From contig NC_051096.1 of the NCBI RefSeq assembly GCF_901709675.1, forward strand, positions 3,997,001 through 4,061,000: a DNA stretch of 64,000 nt. The letters are read 5' to 3'. The stretch comes from Syngnathus acus. Taxonomy: Eukaryota; Chordata; Actinopteri; Syngnathiformes; Syngnathidae. Made by a program: the position numbers and the translations under genes. Positions 24,971 through 37,690 of the stretch are shown here, piece by piece (position 1 is the stretch's first letter; each line of letters begins with the position of its first letter). Under the pieces are notes generated by a model. It was not told the DNA's origin. It saw nothing but the letters and a program-made list of their open reading frames with translations, and did not search any database.

Positions 24971-27900
24971 TCCTGTAGGAACAAAAAAGGACTGTGGGTG
25001 GAATAAAATGAATCAAGCAAAAAAAAATAATTCGCGTTTAAAACGTTCGCTCCCATTGACGGCTATAAGAGTCAAAAATTTATCGGCAGAGGAGAACATT
25101 TTTGTTCAAGAGTAAAAACTCAAAATGTGGAAAGATTTTGTAAAACATCTCCAAATTAGGAACCAACTGAAGCTTCTCCCGAGTGATTCTTGTTTTTGCT
25201 TTTTCAATGCATTGTACTGCTTTTTTCTCATCTCTCCCTTACCTCCTAATTTATTGGATCTGAGCACTGTGTGCAAAATGCTAACTTGGAAGACGAGGGA
25301 AAAAAGAAGTCCTCCGAGCCAGAGACATCAATAGCTTCCTTTTAATTCCGAGAACTTTCTCCTCCACATTTTCTTCTTTCTGCCTCAGTCTTTTTTTATT
25401 CCCGCCACTTCCGCTAATAAAGCCAAATTGGCATGAAAGCTTGTGACCTCCCCCCCTCCCCCTCAAAGGCGTTTTCTTCTTCGGGACTTTACCCGTGAAA
25501 GAAACAACGTTTTAAACAAAGCTGTTTATTTCAAATATGTTTATCTAACATCAAGCTTTCACGGTTTTTACATTTAATGATTTCTTTTGATGCCGCTCTC
25601 GGCTCTGATAGTGACGCTTTGGTGTTTGCTTCCCTCGCATTTCTTCTTCAATCTCAAAGGCGTACTGAAAGATATTTTTTTTTAACTCACTGTATTGACT
25701 TTTCATGTGGTTGCTACTCTGACTGCTTTTGTATGTGCTCCGATAGACCTTCACAGTTTCTTGAACTTCAACGATACACCTTTTACTCACCGTCTTATAT
25801 TCGTTTTTATTCTTTAACCACCTGTGTGTACGCGGAGAGCTCCCAGCGCTTTTTGAGTTATTCATAAAACATTTAAAAAAGCCTTGGATTGATCTTTTAT
25901 TTCTGTTTCTTTTGTTCTTACTGGTTGGCTCTTATCCTGCTCTGACCATCTTTTTTCACATCAAAAGAGTGACACCAGAGGTAAAAAAGTAGTTCCAGGA
26001 TTGGCCGGCACCACCTGTGACAACGTTGATTAATGCAGCTTCATTTTTGGACCGCCTCTGGTGTTTGTGTTTGAATTCCATCTTTTTATGCGAGTCTGTC
26101 ACATCCCTGTGGGAGTATTTACACATTTTGTTTGAGCCACCAATGATTATTTTTGTCTTTGTAGCTCTTTTGTACGCCGAGGAACTGAGGAACTATTATA
26201 ATTGGCAATTAAATTAAGCCAGCAAGCTTTCCACACAACCTCTGGTGAGTTTGCACTGGCTCTCCCAAAATAATCTGCACTGGATGCTTAGAAAATACCA
26301 GATATGTGATAATTATTGAATCTCTTAAGTTTAAATTCACTCAGACTTTTTTCCAAATGACTGACTACATTGGTATGTGCAACATTGGCCCGAGCCCATT
26401 ACGAGGAACCCATTGGGTGCGAGGTTTGTTTAGCTCTGCGCCGACGGGAGTGAATGTTGTTTGAAGGCCCGCCATTTCAATCAGGATTGTTGTTCCTACC
26501 TTGTCGTCTACAGGGAACCCGTTCCGTCTTTTTGACCACATCTGTAATTGGATTAGATTTTACGTTCATGAACTTTTTCCCCCCTCACGGTAGCTTTGAC
26601 GTCAAGTAAAAACCGCGACGGCGTTCCGGAAGATTTACGGAAAGCCTGTAGGGTGATTAGCGGTTTGGGAAAAGTGGGTAAAGTCAATTAGTATCGTTAA
26701 GGATTTGTCGATTCTGATTAGAGGAATATTAATCTTGGGGATTCATTTGTTTATGGACAAGAAATTTCATTGGAGACAACAGATTTTTTTTTGTTTTTCA
26801 GGGTCAGGCCAATTAATTATGATTAATTATTATTAAACAGGACAATTGCCGATTAGTGCTCATGTGGACGTGTGGGTTGAGGCCATACCAAGTATTAACA
26901 CAATTACTTCCACAATTTTGACACTTGGCAATCTTGTCACGCATACTCATCTGCTTCAAAGACACTAGCAAGCTGATATTACTGTTAGCTGGGATTACGA
27001 CGTACTATATATATTGTATACAAGCGGCATTAACTGGCTGGAGATGGCTTTGCGCTGCATCTATTTTTAATGCCGCACTTGTGCTGATCAGAGCCTGCAG
27101 CGTTTTAAGCAAGCACAATCGGTCAAGCGACTAATAAAAGAGCTCCTTTTTTGAATGTGCGGCTTTTTGGGGTTGATTGAAGCATTCAAATAACAGATTC
27201 AGAATTTTCTTACTTGCAATAAAAATACATGAGATACATTCCAAGACAGGTCGGGATAAAGATGAGATTCAACCCAAGAGAGAAGTATGAAGGGAAACAT
27301 GATGGAGATTTTTTTTTCCAACCTCAAGGCTGCTGTCAAATTGTGTGAGAAAAGGTGAACTCAAGAAAAAAGTGGAAACTTTCCAGACTTTATAGCCAAC
27401 TACTTGTGACATTGCAAATTGATGAAATAACGTTGACGATGAAACGATCTACGTACGGCAGCCGTTAAAAAACGACCTTTCTCCGAGCGAGCACGCTTTA
27501 CAGTACCCTCACTCTCCAATGACGCTGGAATGATAACTACTGCCTGACACCTATCATACATACACACGCCCGCTGAAATCATGTCAAGGTCTCGCTGCAA
27601 TTTTTGCTGACATGATAAATCCTAACAGGTTGGAGTTACATGCGCACTGGATCCGTTTATTGATTCAATATGTGACCCTCATATAACTAGCGCTCGCTAA
27701 TTAGCCCTGTAGGGGAAACTCAAATTGGACATCTCACATTGCGGTTCCCAACGTCACAACGAAAACCGGATTCTGATATTCTTCGATAGCACGCATCCTG
27801 GCTGTTTGCCTCCCATAAATATTAAACAAGACGAGAAGATACCTGCAGCGTCAGCTTCTCTTGCTTTCCTCTAAAACAAGAAAAGGAAATCCAGATAATG

Positions 27901-28914
27901 ACATAAATACCCTTGCCTGGCAACACCTCAAAGAAAAAAAAAAAAAGTGTTCCACTGCAGCTGGAGAGGCAGAGATGGTCCAGAAAGTAAAACAATTGGG
28001 AGATAGATGAAGTTTGATTGCTTCCCAGCTGGACAGATAAAAAAATCATATCCTGCTGTTTGGTTATTTTGGATCAGTGAGCAAACATTAACTTGTTAGT
28101 TCCTGATTGGCGGAAACATAAACAACTTATTCCACCACTTTAGCTGGTGCCGTGCCAGAAAATAAAAACCGTCAAGGCCGCACAAATGATGATTCGCATT
28201 GATTTCCGTTGACCGAGCTTCCGCTCATGGATTTATTATTCATGCATTCAATGTAATACGTCCAGGTTGTGTCCATTTAATTTGCATGCATGACCCCCGC
28301 CCCCCCCCAACCTCATTAAAACACTGACCACACTCTGCAAGGCTTATCTTGACCCACCTGAGACATAACTCACACGATTTAATCCATACGGCAAGGAGAA
28401 AACACGTTTGATGGATGTCTTTTCCTCCTGTTCACGCTGTATACATGCGAGTGCAGTGACAAATGTACGCAGAAGCTGTCAAACTGTCAGGGAAGCTCGC
28501 AAAACCCCCGCCTTCCGATTTTTCTGCCTTACTTGCAGTTCGCAGTGACATAAAGCTCTACAATTGGCTTTACGTTGTTTTTATTACTGCTCATCATCAT
28601 TACTGCCACTTCAATGGCAACTTCTTTCTGATTCCTTTTTACGTGTTCTAAGTAGTATTCCAGACACGCTTAATTTAGAACCTGGAACGAGTTTAGCTCA
28701 CTTATATTTCTGTTTGATCAAGGACTTCTTTGTTCTTAAAGCTGAGATGCAAGATATAATTGCCTCTTTACCACACCTGAAATAAAACTTTTTATTTGGG
28801 TCATTTTTTTCCCTAGCTTTTGATTTTTTTTTTAATTTCTGGATGCTGGTGCATTTTATGCAAATGTGACGTGTCCTGACAACAATTAGCAGTTATTTTA
28901 CGGAAGGTGGGCAT
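24971..28914. other. Non-coding flank
   Basis: About 3.9 kb of AT-rich DNA with no frame above about 105 codons outside the overlapping 24657 frame, no nameable repeat and no RNA gene. A perfect TGACGTCA octamer occurs at 26597..26604 but one such match is expected by chance at this scale. Confidence 0.4.
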
Positions 28915-29165
28915 ATTGAGTAAATAAATATATAAATATAAATGAATAAATATTACAGAACATATGAATAATTCTATTAAAAAATATATATTTTAAAAAT
29001 AAATACATATATAAATATACTAGAAACAAAAAATATTATATATGTAATACATAAATTATATATTAATATATATTTTAAAAATGAATATATAAATATAAAT
29101 ACAAATCTTATAGACCTAATATATAAATAATTATATATTAAAAATATATATTTTAAAAATAGTCA
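28915..29165. repeat. ATA-rich simple repeat
   Basis: Irregular array of AAATATAAATA and TATATTTTAAAAATA units. The phrase TATATTTTAAAAAT recurs three times (about 28986, 29069, 29146), suggesting a higher-order repeat of roughly 80 bp. Confidence 0.75.
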
Positions 29166-31359
29166 ACTACAAAATAAAAACCTCTTCATCCACAACAGTG
29201 CCACATGTTACGATTTAGATTCATGCTAATGTTTACAAGCTTGCGCACGCCACTGGTTACGCATGCATGAAATTATAGCGATGGGCTGTCCAGATTCACT
29301 TTTAGTCCAGCGGGATCTGACTGCGTGCACATGTGTGTCACATTGAATCCCGTTCAAACACTCAACAGATGGTGACCTTTTTCTATTTTGCCCCCTAACA
29401 AGAAAAAGTTAAGGGTGTGAAGATGCCTGCGTGAGTTTGGTGGCGTTCGCAAGGCCAAGCTCGACATGTTTGCAAAATTGTGTTCTGCTAAAACACTTTA
29501 TCATCAAATCTACACGGAAAGGGCACCACACCGCCAGTTTAATAATCATTTCCTCTCTTTTAAATCCAAACGTGACTCCATCCTGTTAAAATATGCTGAA
29601 CTTGTGTCCTCCTCTTGATTTTGTGCTTGCACTGGTTTTCACAGCAAAGACAAACATCAGATGAGTCATATTGTCACTTGAGTGTATTAAAGAATGAAGA
29701 CAAGCCTAAAAGGAGATGAGATGAGAGCGAGACGGCAAGAGGGAGATTCTTTATTTCGCCCTCCTCGGAGATAACATTAATGTCAAGGTGGAAGAAGGGG
29801 GAAGAAGACATCCAAGCTAATGAATATTTATTGTGCCCACAGTAAAGTGCTGTTTTAGAGTGAAGTGGGACAGAATGGAGCTCAAGACAGCACTTTAGGG
29901 CCTTGTTCTTGCATGTATGAATATTCATTGTTCATTGTCCCAAAAACAATTTGCTTAACGCTTTTGACTTCTTTTCATCTGGAAAATCTTTTTTTTTTTT
30001 TTTTTTCCCCCACCTATGCATGGTTTGGCTTCTAACTTCTGATTACTATTTGTTTGACATTGGAGAATGATGGCGAACCTGAAAAAGAAAATTTACTGCC
30101 TTTAACTTGTCATTTATGTTTGTTGCGCAAGAGTCTTAAGATATACAAGCCCTGTGGGGTCATCTCTTGACATGTTAAAATGAACAGTTACTCGTTACCC
30201 GAGCCCAGTGGACTTTGTGTTCCGTGGTGCAATGCTTTTACACATTTGCATAAATCCAGTTAAGTAGCATACTGTTGTGTTTTATTAACATCTGCCTAAG
30301 GCGAGTGCGGGTACTTTTTGCTGAAGACACAAGCGTGCTTCACTCGGAGGGAATGTAGATGTATGTTTATTGATGATCCAAAATATTTCCTAGACTAATA
30401 AAAAAGCGTGTAAAAAAAATAATAATTAAATATCTGACTGTTGCTTCTTATTTTAAATATAACAGCCTCAATTTTGGGGGATAAAAAAAAAAAGCATCCA
30501 CCAGATTATACAGTGTCGAGTGATGTGACTGTAAGCCTGAATTTTTAAAAGACGCTAAGGCTGCTGGGGTGTGCATGTTTGTAAGTTTTTGCAGTAATTA
30601 CAGAGCAAGGAAAAGTGCTTTGAAGCTATCAAATTCAAGTGAGGCAGCAGTCTCGAAACCTTTGCTCTCCCACATGTCCTCCCTCATACTATCATTATTT
30701 TTGACCCACTTGACAGTTGCAGGTGATGGGAAAGGCTCACTGTGTACACCAAATAGCAAATTATGTGCTGGATGCTGAAGTATTTCAACACTAAAAGAGT
30801 ATAAATATTTATGCTTGTCCGAATTTTCCTCGTATGGTCCTCCAACTCCAGAACCAAAAACTCCATTTTTTTAGGGTGCAATGAAGGTGCTAATTGACAT
30901 ATTTTTTAATATAATTTAATTTAAAATAATTAATTTTTTGTAATATTTCTAATTGACATTAAATTGTTCCAACTTAAATGACAATTTTAGCCCAAACATT
31001 TTGTTCTACAAAGCAGTATTGAGATACCAAATTCCCTTCCAAAAAAAAAAAACCCAGCACAATATGTGCTACAGTAAATTCATTAAAAAAAAAATAAAAA
31101 AAAATGCTGCGTGTCATGATGGACATGAACATGGACTGACATCCATTGTACATCGCCCAAGGATTACATAAACAGCAAGTGACGGGAGAACCTAAACAGA
31201 AACACAAGCCACATTGGGCCGCAATCCTCCATGCTGATGTAGTGAAATTCCTGCCAATTTTACAAATGCATGTCTAATCCCAAAATGATTTTTTTCGAAA
31301 CATAATATCTCTGCCCGTGTGGCTAATTCCAAACGCCTTCTCGCTCTTTTCTCTCCTAG
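29166..31359. other. Non-coding sequence ending at the exon 1 acceptor
   Basis: AT-rich sequence without a coding signal. It ends in TTTTCTCTCCTAG, a good pyrimidine tract and AG at 31358-31359, which I take as the end of an intron separating the coding start exon from an unidentified upstream non-coding exon. A, T and mixed homopolymer runs occur near 29990, 30485, 31043 and 31090. Confidence 0.45.
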
Positions 31360-32257
31360 GACGAATGTCATAGGATGAACACTGCTGGCGGGGCGTATCT
31401 GTCTGTGCTGTCCTCTCTCCTGGCTGTGCTCGGGGCCCTGGCTGCTGCGTCTGCCCTCGCTCTGGCTCCTCTGTCCGCCCTGGCCCATGTTGCCTACGGG
31501 GCCTCCGACGTCATCCCCAGCGCCGGGGTAGCCGGACCCCCGTCGCCCATCTCGTGCTCCAGCTTGGTGGCCGGGGTGCTCTATGGCTCTTTCTCCCTAA
31601 GGGAGCTTTTCCCCTCCAGGGCTCCGGGGTGCTCCTGGTCCCTGGAGAACCCGGACCCCACCAAGTATTCCCTCTACCTCCGCTTCAACCGCCACCCATC
31701 CATCTGCCGGACGCATTCCCCCATGCTGCTTTCCCTTGATCACCATCTGGCCAATCAAAGTTGTCCGCTTCACTTAGAGGCGGCCTTGGCCCGAGATCAG
31801 GAAGTCATTGATCTCTGTAGGAGCCAGTCCAATGAGGATGCTCCTTATTCCTTCCTGCAGTTTGATAAGAACTTCGTCCAACTATGTCTCAGCAGACATC
31901 CGGCCGCCGACGAACCTCAGGTATCCAAGGATTTACTGGAAATGAGGCTGGTGGAGGTGCTACTCATCAACAACGAGAACTCGAGTCAGTTCACCTGCGG
32001 CGTGCTCTGCCGATGGTTTGAGGAATGTTTACGAACGGGTTACCACAAGGAAGAGGGTGTTCCGACCCGGGACGGTTGCGGATTGACGCAAACGGGCTGC
32101 ATCTGTCCCAATCACAACATCATGCCGGCTTCTATCCCACTGATACCCGAGACGCCTCACAGTTTCAGCAATGGCTCGGCGGTTCCCGATGACTGCTGCG
32201 TTACTGAGCTGCATTCCAACGACGCCATCGCCATCGCGCCCAGAGATGTCCGACAAG
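31360..32257 (+). CDS. adgrb2: adgrb2 coding exon 1: start codon, signal peptide, CUB-like N-terminal domain
   Basis: This exon starts the adhesion GPCR BAI2, a neuronal cell-surface receptor. The exon opens after the acceptor at 31359 with 15 nt of 5' UTR. The start ATG at 31375 is the first in-frame ATG, since an in-frame TAG lies in the acceptor itself, and it has A at -3. Residues 8-40 form a long Ala/Leu-rich hydrophobic signal sequence. Residues 61-215 are the cysteine-containing CUB-like domain, with GVLYGSFSLRELFP, SLYLRFNR, QFDKNFVQL and NSSQFTCGVLCRW, which match human ADGRB2 better than ADGRB1 or ADGRB3. A Cys-rich tail follows at 235-275. N-glycosylation sequons are at N127, N202 and N266. 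The coding part is 883 nt and ends in phase 1 at CAAG/GTAAGA. The first about 60 residues are low in complexity and probably not conserved. Confidence 0.93.
31365..31373 (+). promoter_or_regulatory. Two-codon upstream ORF in the 5' UTR
   Basis: ATG-TCA-TAG occupies 31365-31373, lies downstream of the inferred acceptor at 31359, and ends one base before the receptor start ATG at 31375. If the exon boundary is right it would be in the mature mRNA and could force leaky scanning or very short-range reinitiation at the receptor start. Its -3 base (31362) is C, a weak context. A regulatory effect is inferred and has not been shown. Confidence 0.5.
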
Positions 32258-32792
32258 GTAAGACCAGAAGCCCATCGTCGAAATGTCCTTATGCTGTATT
32301 TCCTCACAGGCACATCCATTTTTTTTTGTAAATGCAGCGCATGAATTTTGTATGATGGCCTTTAATTAAGATAATCAGCTTAAAGTGGACCTTCCGAGCC
32401 CTTCATCAAAAAGATTTGCTAATCAAGAGTTCAGCCTTCTGATCTATATTTTAAAACCCCACCTCCCTTCCCTTCAGGCCAGGAAGTGTTATTCCGAGCA
32501 CATTGCTTGACATTCTGCACATTATCATGTGTGCACATGCGTGGCCAACTGATTTTTTTAGGACATGATGATATTTGACAACCATGCGCATACACATGGT
32601 CGTTCATCCATCAATGCATAAAACAAGAGGAGCGGAATCTGAATATACACAAGAATGGACATGGACATATTTCTGTGTTTTCAAAATAGACTAGAATATG
32701 TACGCCTACATACATAAAGGTGTTTTAATATCCTAATAAATCCGCCCAACACGCACTTTATGGTTCTTCGTCAATGCTAGCTTCTCGATGAG

Positions 32793-32959
32793 TACCGTAT
32801 TTTCCGCACTATAAGGCGCACCGGATTATAAGGCGCACCTTCAATGAATGGCCCATTTTAAAACTTTGTCCATATATAAGGCGCACCGGATTATAAGGCG
32901 CACTGTCGGCTTTTTGGGTCGGGTTTTTAGGTGCGCCTTATAGTGCGGAAAATACGGTT
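32793..32959 (+). repeat. MITE-like element, TATAAGGCGCAC family, copy B (short form)
   Basis: A 167-bp element whose two ends, ACCGTATTTTCCGCACTATA and the exact complement, match over 28 bp. CACCGGATTATAAGGCGCAC is repeated inside. It is the minimal deletion form of the longer copies, lacking their roughly 220-250-bp centres. Confidence 0.85.
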
Positions 32960-33409
32960 TCTCACTCGTATCCTTCTCCCACTAAAACAAATGGAAGGAA
33001 AAGTGCATGTGTGAAAGAGGCTGTCTGAGGCAAGGGGGGGATTAGTATTCTCTGCTCGTGAGCGATGGTTTTCTCTCTGACCGGGATCAGCACTGAGCCT
33101 CTTTATACTCAGGGAAAAGGCCCTTCCACACGCTGCGCTTACTTGCGCACACACGCGTGCTAAGAAACTTGATCTGTGCGTGTGATACGTTCGTGTCCTA
33201 CAATGGATTGTTCAACCTTGGCTGTATTTTGTGAGCTTGTTGACGCAATTAGAATGTAATCTGTCAAAATTGAGGGCTCAACAAATTTTTCTTGGTGATG
33301 CACAGGCTAATGAGATGCAGGATTAGGTTCAGAATACGAATTGGGTTTTAAAATTAGGAACAGTAATGGTGGCTCACGTTCCCCTCACAACGTTTCTGTC
33401 CAAATCAAG

Positions 33410-33791
33410 TACTCTATTTTCCGCACTATAAGGCGCACCGGATTACAAGGCGCACCTTCAATGAATGGCCCATTTTAAAACTTTGTCCATATATAAAGCG
33501 CACCGGATTATAAGGCGCATAGAATAAATAACCTTGCTCAAACGTTAATGCAATCACAATATAGTAACACTCGAAATATTGAAAACAATATATCAATAAC
33601 TCAACGTTGCTCAAACGTTAATATCACACAACACACAAAATAAACACGGAAAGCTTACTTTAATAAATTAGTCCTCATCCACGAATCCATATTGGTCCAT
33701 ATATAAGGCGCACCGGATTATAAGGTGCACTGTCGACTTTTGAGAAAATTGGAGGTTTTTAGGTGCGCCTTATAGTGGGGAAAATACGGTA
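33410..33791 (+). repeat. MITE-like element, TATAAGGCGCAC family, copy C (different interior)
   Basis: It has the same ends and subterminal repeats as copy B. The centre (about 33520-33695) differs from copies A, D and E and contains the direct repeat TTGCTCAAACGTTAAT near 33535 and 33607. The left terminus is slightly decayed (TACTCTATTTTCCGCAC). It lies only about 450 bp from copy B in the same orientation. 382 bp, non-coding. Confidence 0.8.
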
Positions 33792-35507
33792 TTTTATCTC
33801 AAACTTACACTCACAACAACTCAGACTGATATTCATACAAAACGACAGACATGCCATTGGGATTTGAATGGTTGGAAGTTGACGGAATATTTTCATGCAG
33901 TCACGCAAAGTCAACTTCAACAAGCGGATGGACACACACATGCACGCACACACGCACAGTAAACAGTAAATCGCAGGACCCTGGGGGATCGCATCACATC
34001 ATGGGCACAGGTGCACTATGGGATGCGAGGCTATTTTCTACAGTTAATCGATCACATGAAGGCACTCGAGCTTGACTAGGAGTCAGCGAGCCAGAGACTG
34101 ATGCGGAGTGTGTGCGTTTGAGAGAGAAAGTACGCAACGTGGTCATACATCTCCGTATTTCATTGCCATCCAGTTGCTCTACAACTTCTCAAGAGCGGCA
34201 CGAGCCTCGTGAGATATACTGCGGCTCCCAAGTTATTCTGTCATCCACTTTACGCACACCCGAGCCGAGCACGCGTGTGAGGTCTCGGGGGGTTGGCTAA
34301 TGTGGCCCACTGGTGCCTTCAGCAGGCATCATCCTTCTTTGCTGACATGTCACTCCAAATTCCAGACTTCTACTTTCCATCCCATCTATGTGTTCACCTT
34401 TGTACGTCATACAATTTTCATTCGGGGTCAAATTCAGAAGCAAGTTTTGAATCACAAATCCTATTGGATGATAATAGGACAGAGCACCTTCATAAATATT
34501 TGAGATTAATATATATGTTGAGTTGATTGTGATATTCATTACTTTTATAAACGGATCTAAATTTTAAAAAAAACTGCCGAAAAAAATCCCCAATTGTCGT
34601 AAACAACAATATTCAAGCAAAATTATCATTTTTCTACAACATTTACAAATAAAATATTCCATTGCTGCTAACATGAATAATGATAATCATGATGTATTAG
34701 CATGATATAAGGTCACTTTATTTCCAAAGTAATTCCACTGAGCCCAAAAGTCCTCCATTAATAAAAAGCTCTGCAAGGACGATTTTATAATCATCATTTA
34801 TCTACGCTGTTGCCAATCTTGCTCACAGTGCTTAGCTGAGCTCATCCCATACCTAAAGTTTAATTCACCCCTCTATCCTATTTAATCTTGGGAGCTGTGA
34901 ATAAATCAGCCAGTGATAAATAGTCACTGCGAGACTCCACGGTAAATTCGTTTAACTCGTTTGTTTTACATCGTGATGAGAAAAAGATTACATTTGCGGT
35001 AAAACAAAAGAGATTCAATAAAACAAGTATGATACTCGGGTGGCCATTTTATGTTCGCAATCAGTTGACCACCTGAGTCCACATGCGTGTGCAATCAGAC
35101 ATGCGAGAAGATTGCGCAAGATACCAATTTACACTGGCAGCCATTTTAGATCCGCAATGGAATAAATAAACAAACAATGTTTGTTTGCAAACATTCAATT
35201 CTTCAAATCTGGCACCCACCAAAATACGTCCTTGACGTTAAAGTGACACTTGAACCCATGAAAAGTCTTCCCGGGGAGCTCATTTGTGTTAATCTGCCAT
35301 GACGTTTTGGGAATCTATTTGCCAGACACAGCCTTGCGCGATAGACAAGGGCTATTTATCCTAACACGGGGAATGGGATCGCTTCACAAACATACTTGCA
35401 CATAGACATTTGTCAATAACTGCCAGCCGCCAAGCATGACTGCGTTTTGTTTTACTGCTAGCGGGTGTAAACTTCCCACAAATATTTACGCATCACATAT
35501 TGCACGA

Positions 35508-35923
35508 AACCGTATTTTCCGGACTATAAGGCGCACCGGACTATAAGGCGCACCTTCAATGAATGGCCCATTTTAAAACTTTGCCCTTATATAAGGCACA
35601 CCGGACTATAAGGCGCACCATTAATGCATCATGTCCGATTTTTAATCCAAATCAAATCATTCTCCATTTTATCTTTTTTATTTCAACTTCAGACGCAACA
35701 AATTACTTTATAATCACAAAACAATGATCCATAGTCTTTTTGATTGGTGATTCATAGTCTTCAGCGGGCCACTGACGATTGATTTCATGACACAATGCTT
35801 CGGGCCAGTTTAAATTTAGGAATTTGGTCCATATATAAGGCGCACCGGACGATAAGGCACACTGTCGGCTTTTGAGAAAATATTAGGTTTTTAGGTGCGC
35901 CTTATAGTCTGGAAAATGCGGTA
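35508..35923 (+). repeat. MITE-like element, TATAAGGCGCAC family, copy D (full length)
   Basis: About 416 bp, beginning ACCGTATTTTCCGGACTATA and ending TCTGGAAAATGCGGTA. Its interior (about 35615-35830) is the same as that of copies A and E, for example CTTCAGACGCAACAAATTAC. Non-coding. Confidence 0.82.
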
Positions 35924-36744
35924 CTACAAACTGGCACTGCAAATAAGCGCCAACTATAATTGACACTGACGTCTAATTGTTACTGGAGAAAAAAAACCTG
36001 ATAATTGCCTGGAATGGAGACGTGTGTGTACATCAAGCACTAGACTGCATCTAATGACCAAATCTCGGTAGACAATGACCGCGCAAAGCCGTCCGCTCTG
36101 TGACAGACTGGTGTCCTTGCTAAGTCAAAGTTACTTCAAAACAAATACGACTCCCCTCGTCTCGCTCTCTCTGCCTCTCGTTCTCATTTTGTCACTGCGT
36201 ATTAGCGTCACCGGCCGGTGTGTGGCAATTAAATGTATCCCAAGGCAAAAGGCCCAATTTAGAAATCATTACAAAACAACGGAATGCTATCCCTTGAGTT
36301 GAGCTGGCTGGTGTGTTGGGTGACTGGATCGGTGGGTGGTAAGGCGTTTTTCTCCAAAGCTTTCATACAGTTTCACTCAAGCGTGACTCTCTGCTTTGCC
36401 GATACGTCTCCCATGGAGCTGTGAAAGCTCCCCTCCATTCTTCCACCTTCCAACTCGAGATGATATCATCTCAGTGGAAATGTAACGGGCCAGCGGGGGT
36501 GATGCGACACGCTCTTGTGTTTGTTTGTTGGTTCTAAACGAGATGAGCGGCGGGCTATGCAGGTGAAAGGGGCGATCAATCATGTTTTCAAGTTCCCACC
36601 CACCCCCTCACAAATGTCCTTGACAGTGGGAGTTGTTTTGTGAGAGGAATCGAATTATGGGGAGGTTATCGCCTCAGCCATGCGAGCTGTTTTGTAATCA
36701 GAGTTTGATCAGTACAATAAAAGTCCATGATACACGTTCACTAA

Positions 36745-37195
36745 AACTATAAATAAAATATATATATATTAATAAATAAATACAATCATAAAATAAATCA
36801 ATAAAATAATATACATATATAATTTCATTTTATTTTATTTATTTTATTATTAATTTATTATCATTTACAATATAGTACATATATAATTTCATTTTATTTT
36901 ATTTATTTTATTAACAATATACATGAATATACATATAATTTTATCTTTTATTTATTTCAGTATATTTGTTTATTTATTAATATATATTTTTTCTATATAT
37001 TTCTTTCATAATCTTATACGATATATTGATATGATAAAAATATTTTATTTATTTTATTTTTTCTACATATTTCTTTCATAAAATTTCCTACTCCTTTTCG
37101 AACAGTGATATACTATATCGTTTGTTGTTTGTTTTTTATTGTTTTTATTCTTTAAATCATGTTCGAAATAAAGATTCATTCATTCATAATTTTCT
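36745..37195. repeat. AT-rich simple repeat followed by a possible LINE 3' tail
   Basis: 36745-37085 is an array of TTTATTTTAT, ATATATA and related units, in which the TACATATATAATTTCATTTT phrase is duplicated. At 37140-37195 it gives way to TGTTCGAAATAAAGATTCAT followed by CATT units, which looks like the short tandem 3' tail typical of L2-type LINEs in fish. That last assignment is weak. Confidence 0.5.
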
Positions 37196-37496
37196 AGAAT
37201 ATGTATCCGACGGAAAGAAGACATACAAAGTCGATAGACATTTTAAGTCACAGGTCGTCACGGGCACCTTCAGTAACAGCTAGGGAAGGACGTATTGATC
37301 CAGAAGATTCTCTAAGCTTAATTGTATATTTTAGCTTTAAATAATAATCCCTACCCTTTATTTAATAGTCTTCAAAATGAGTCGAGTAGTCTCCCATCCT
37401 TAAGATAACCAAGTCCTGCAGAGCTCAGGAGAAAAACTTGCCAATATTGTTCCATCTACCGTACTAAACTGCACTTTATTGTGGTATCAGCCATAT

Positions 37497-37690
37497 CAAA
37501 AGACAAAGTAGATCCAAAATGCTGCTGGCAGGCTTTTAACAGCACTTAAAAGCACCCTTTGCTGCCCTTCACTGCTTACCCATGCAAGTTTTACAACTGA
37601 TTTCACTGCCTCATTTAAAAAGCCCGCATCGGCGCGGCCTTCTCCTTACAACGGACTCTCCCTATGGTTCGTATCTTCACATTGTCCGTT
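37497..37690 (+). pseudogene. Fossil of a LINE reverse-transcriptase C-terminus
   Basis: The frame at 37512 reads IQNAAGRLLT. After a frameshift, the sequence from about 37553 reads APFAALHCLPMQVLQLI. These match in order the IQNAAARLLT and LxSLHWLPVxxRIxFKI landmarks in the C-terminal part of CR1/L2/Rex-type LINE ORF2 proteins. Stops and frameshifts show that it is dead. The family within the LINEs cannot be fixed by eye. Confidence 0.5.

Noticed and set aside
24657-25115. 152-codon plus-strand open frame
   Set aside because: Overlaps the CpG-rich patch, which suppresses stop codons. No recognisable domain. Kept only as a possible non-coding exon region.
26597-26604. Perfect CRE palindrome TGACGTCA
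   Set aside because: An 8-bp palindrome is expected about once in a window of this size and nothing around it suggests a promoter.
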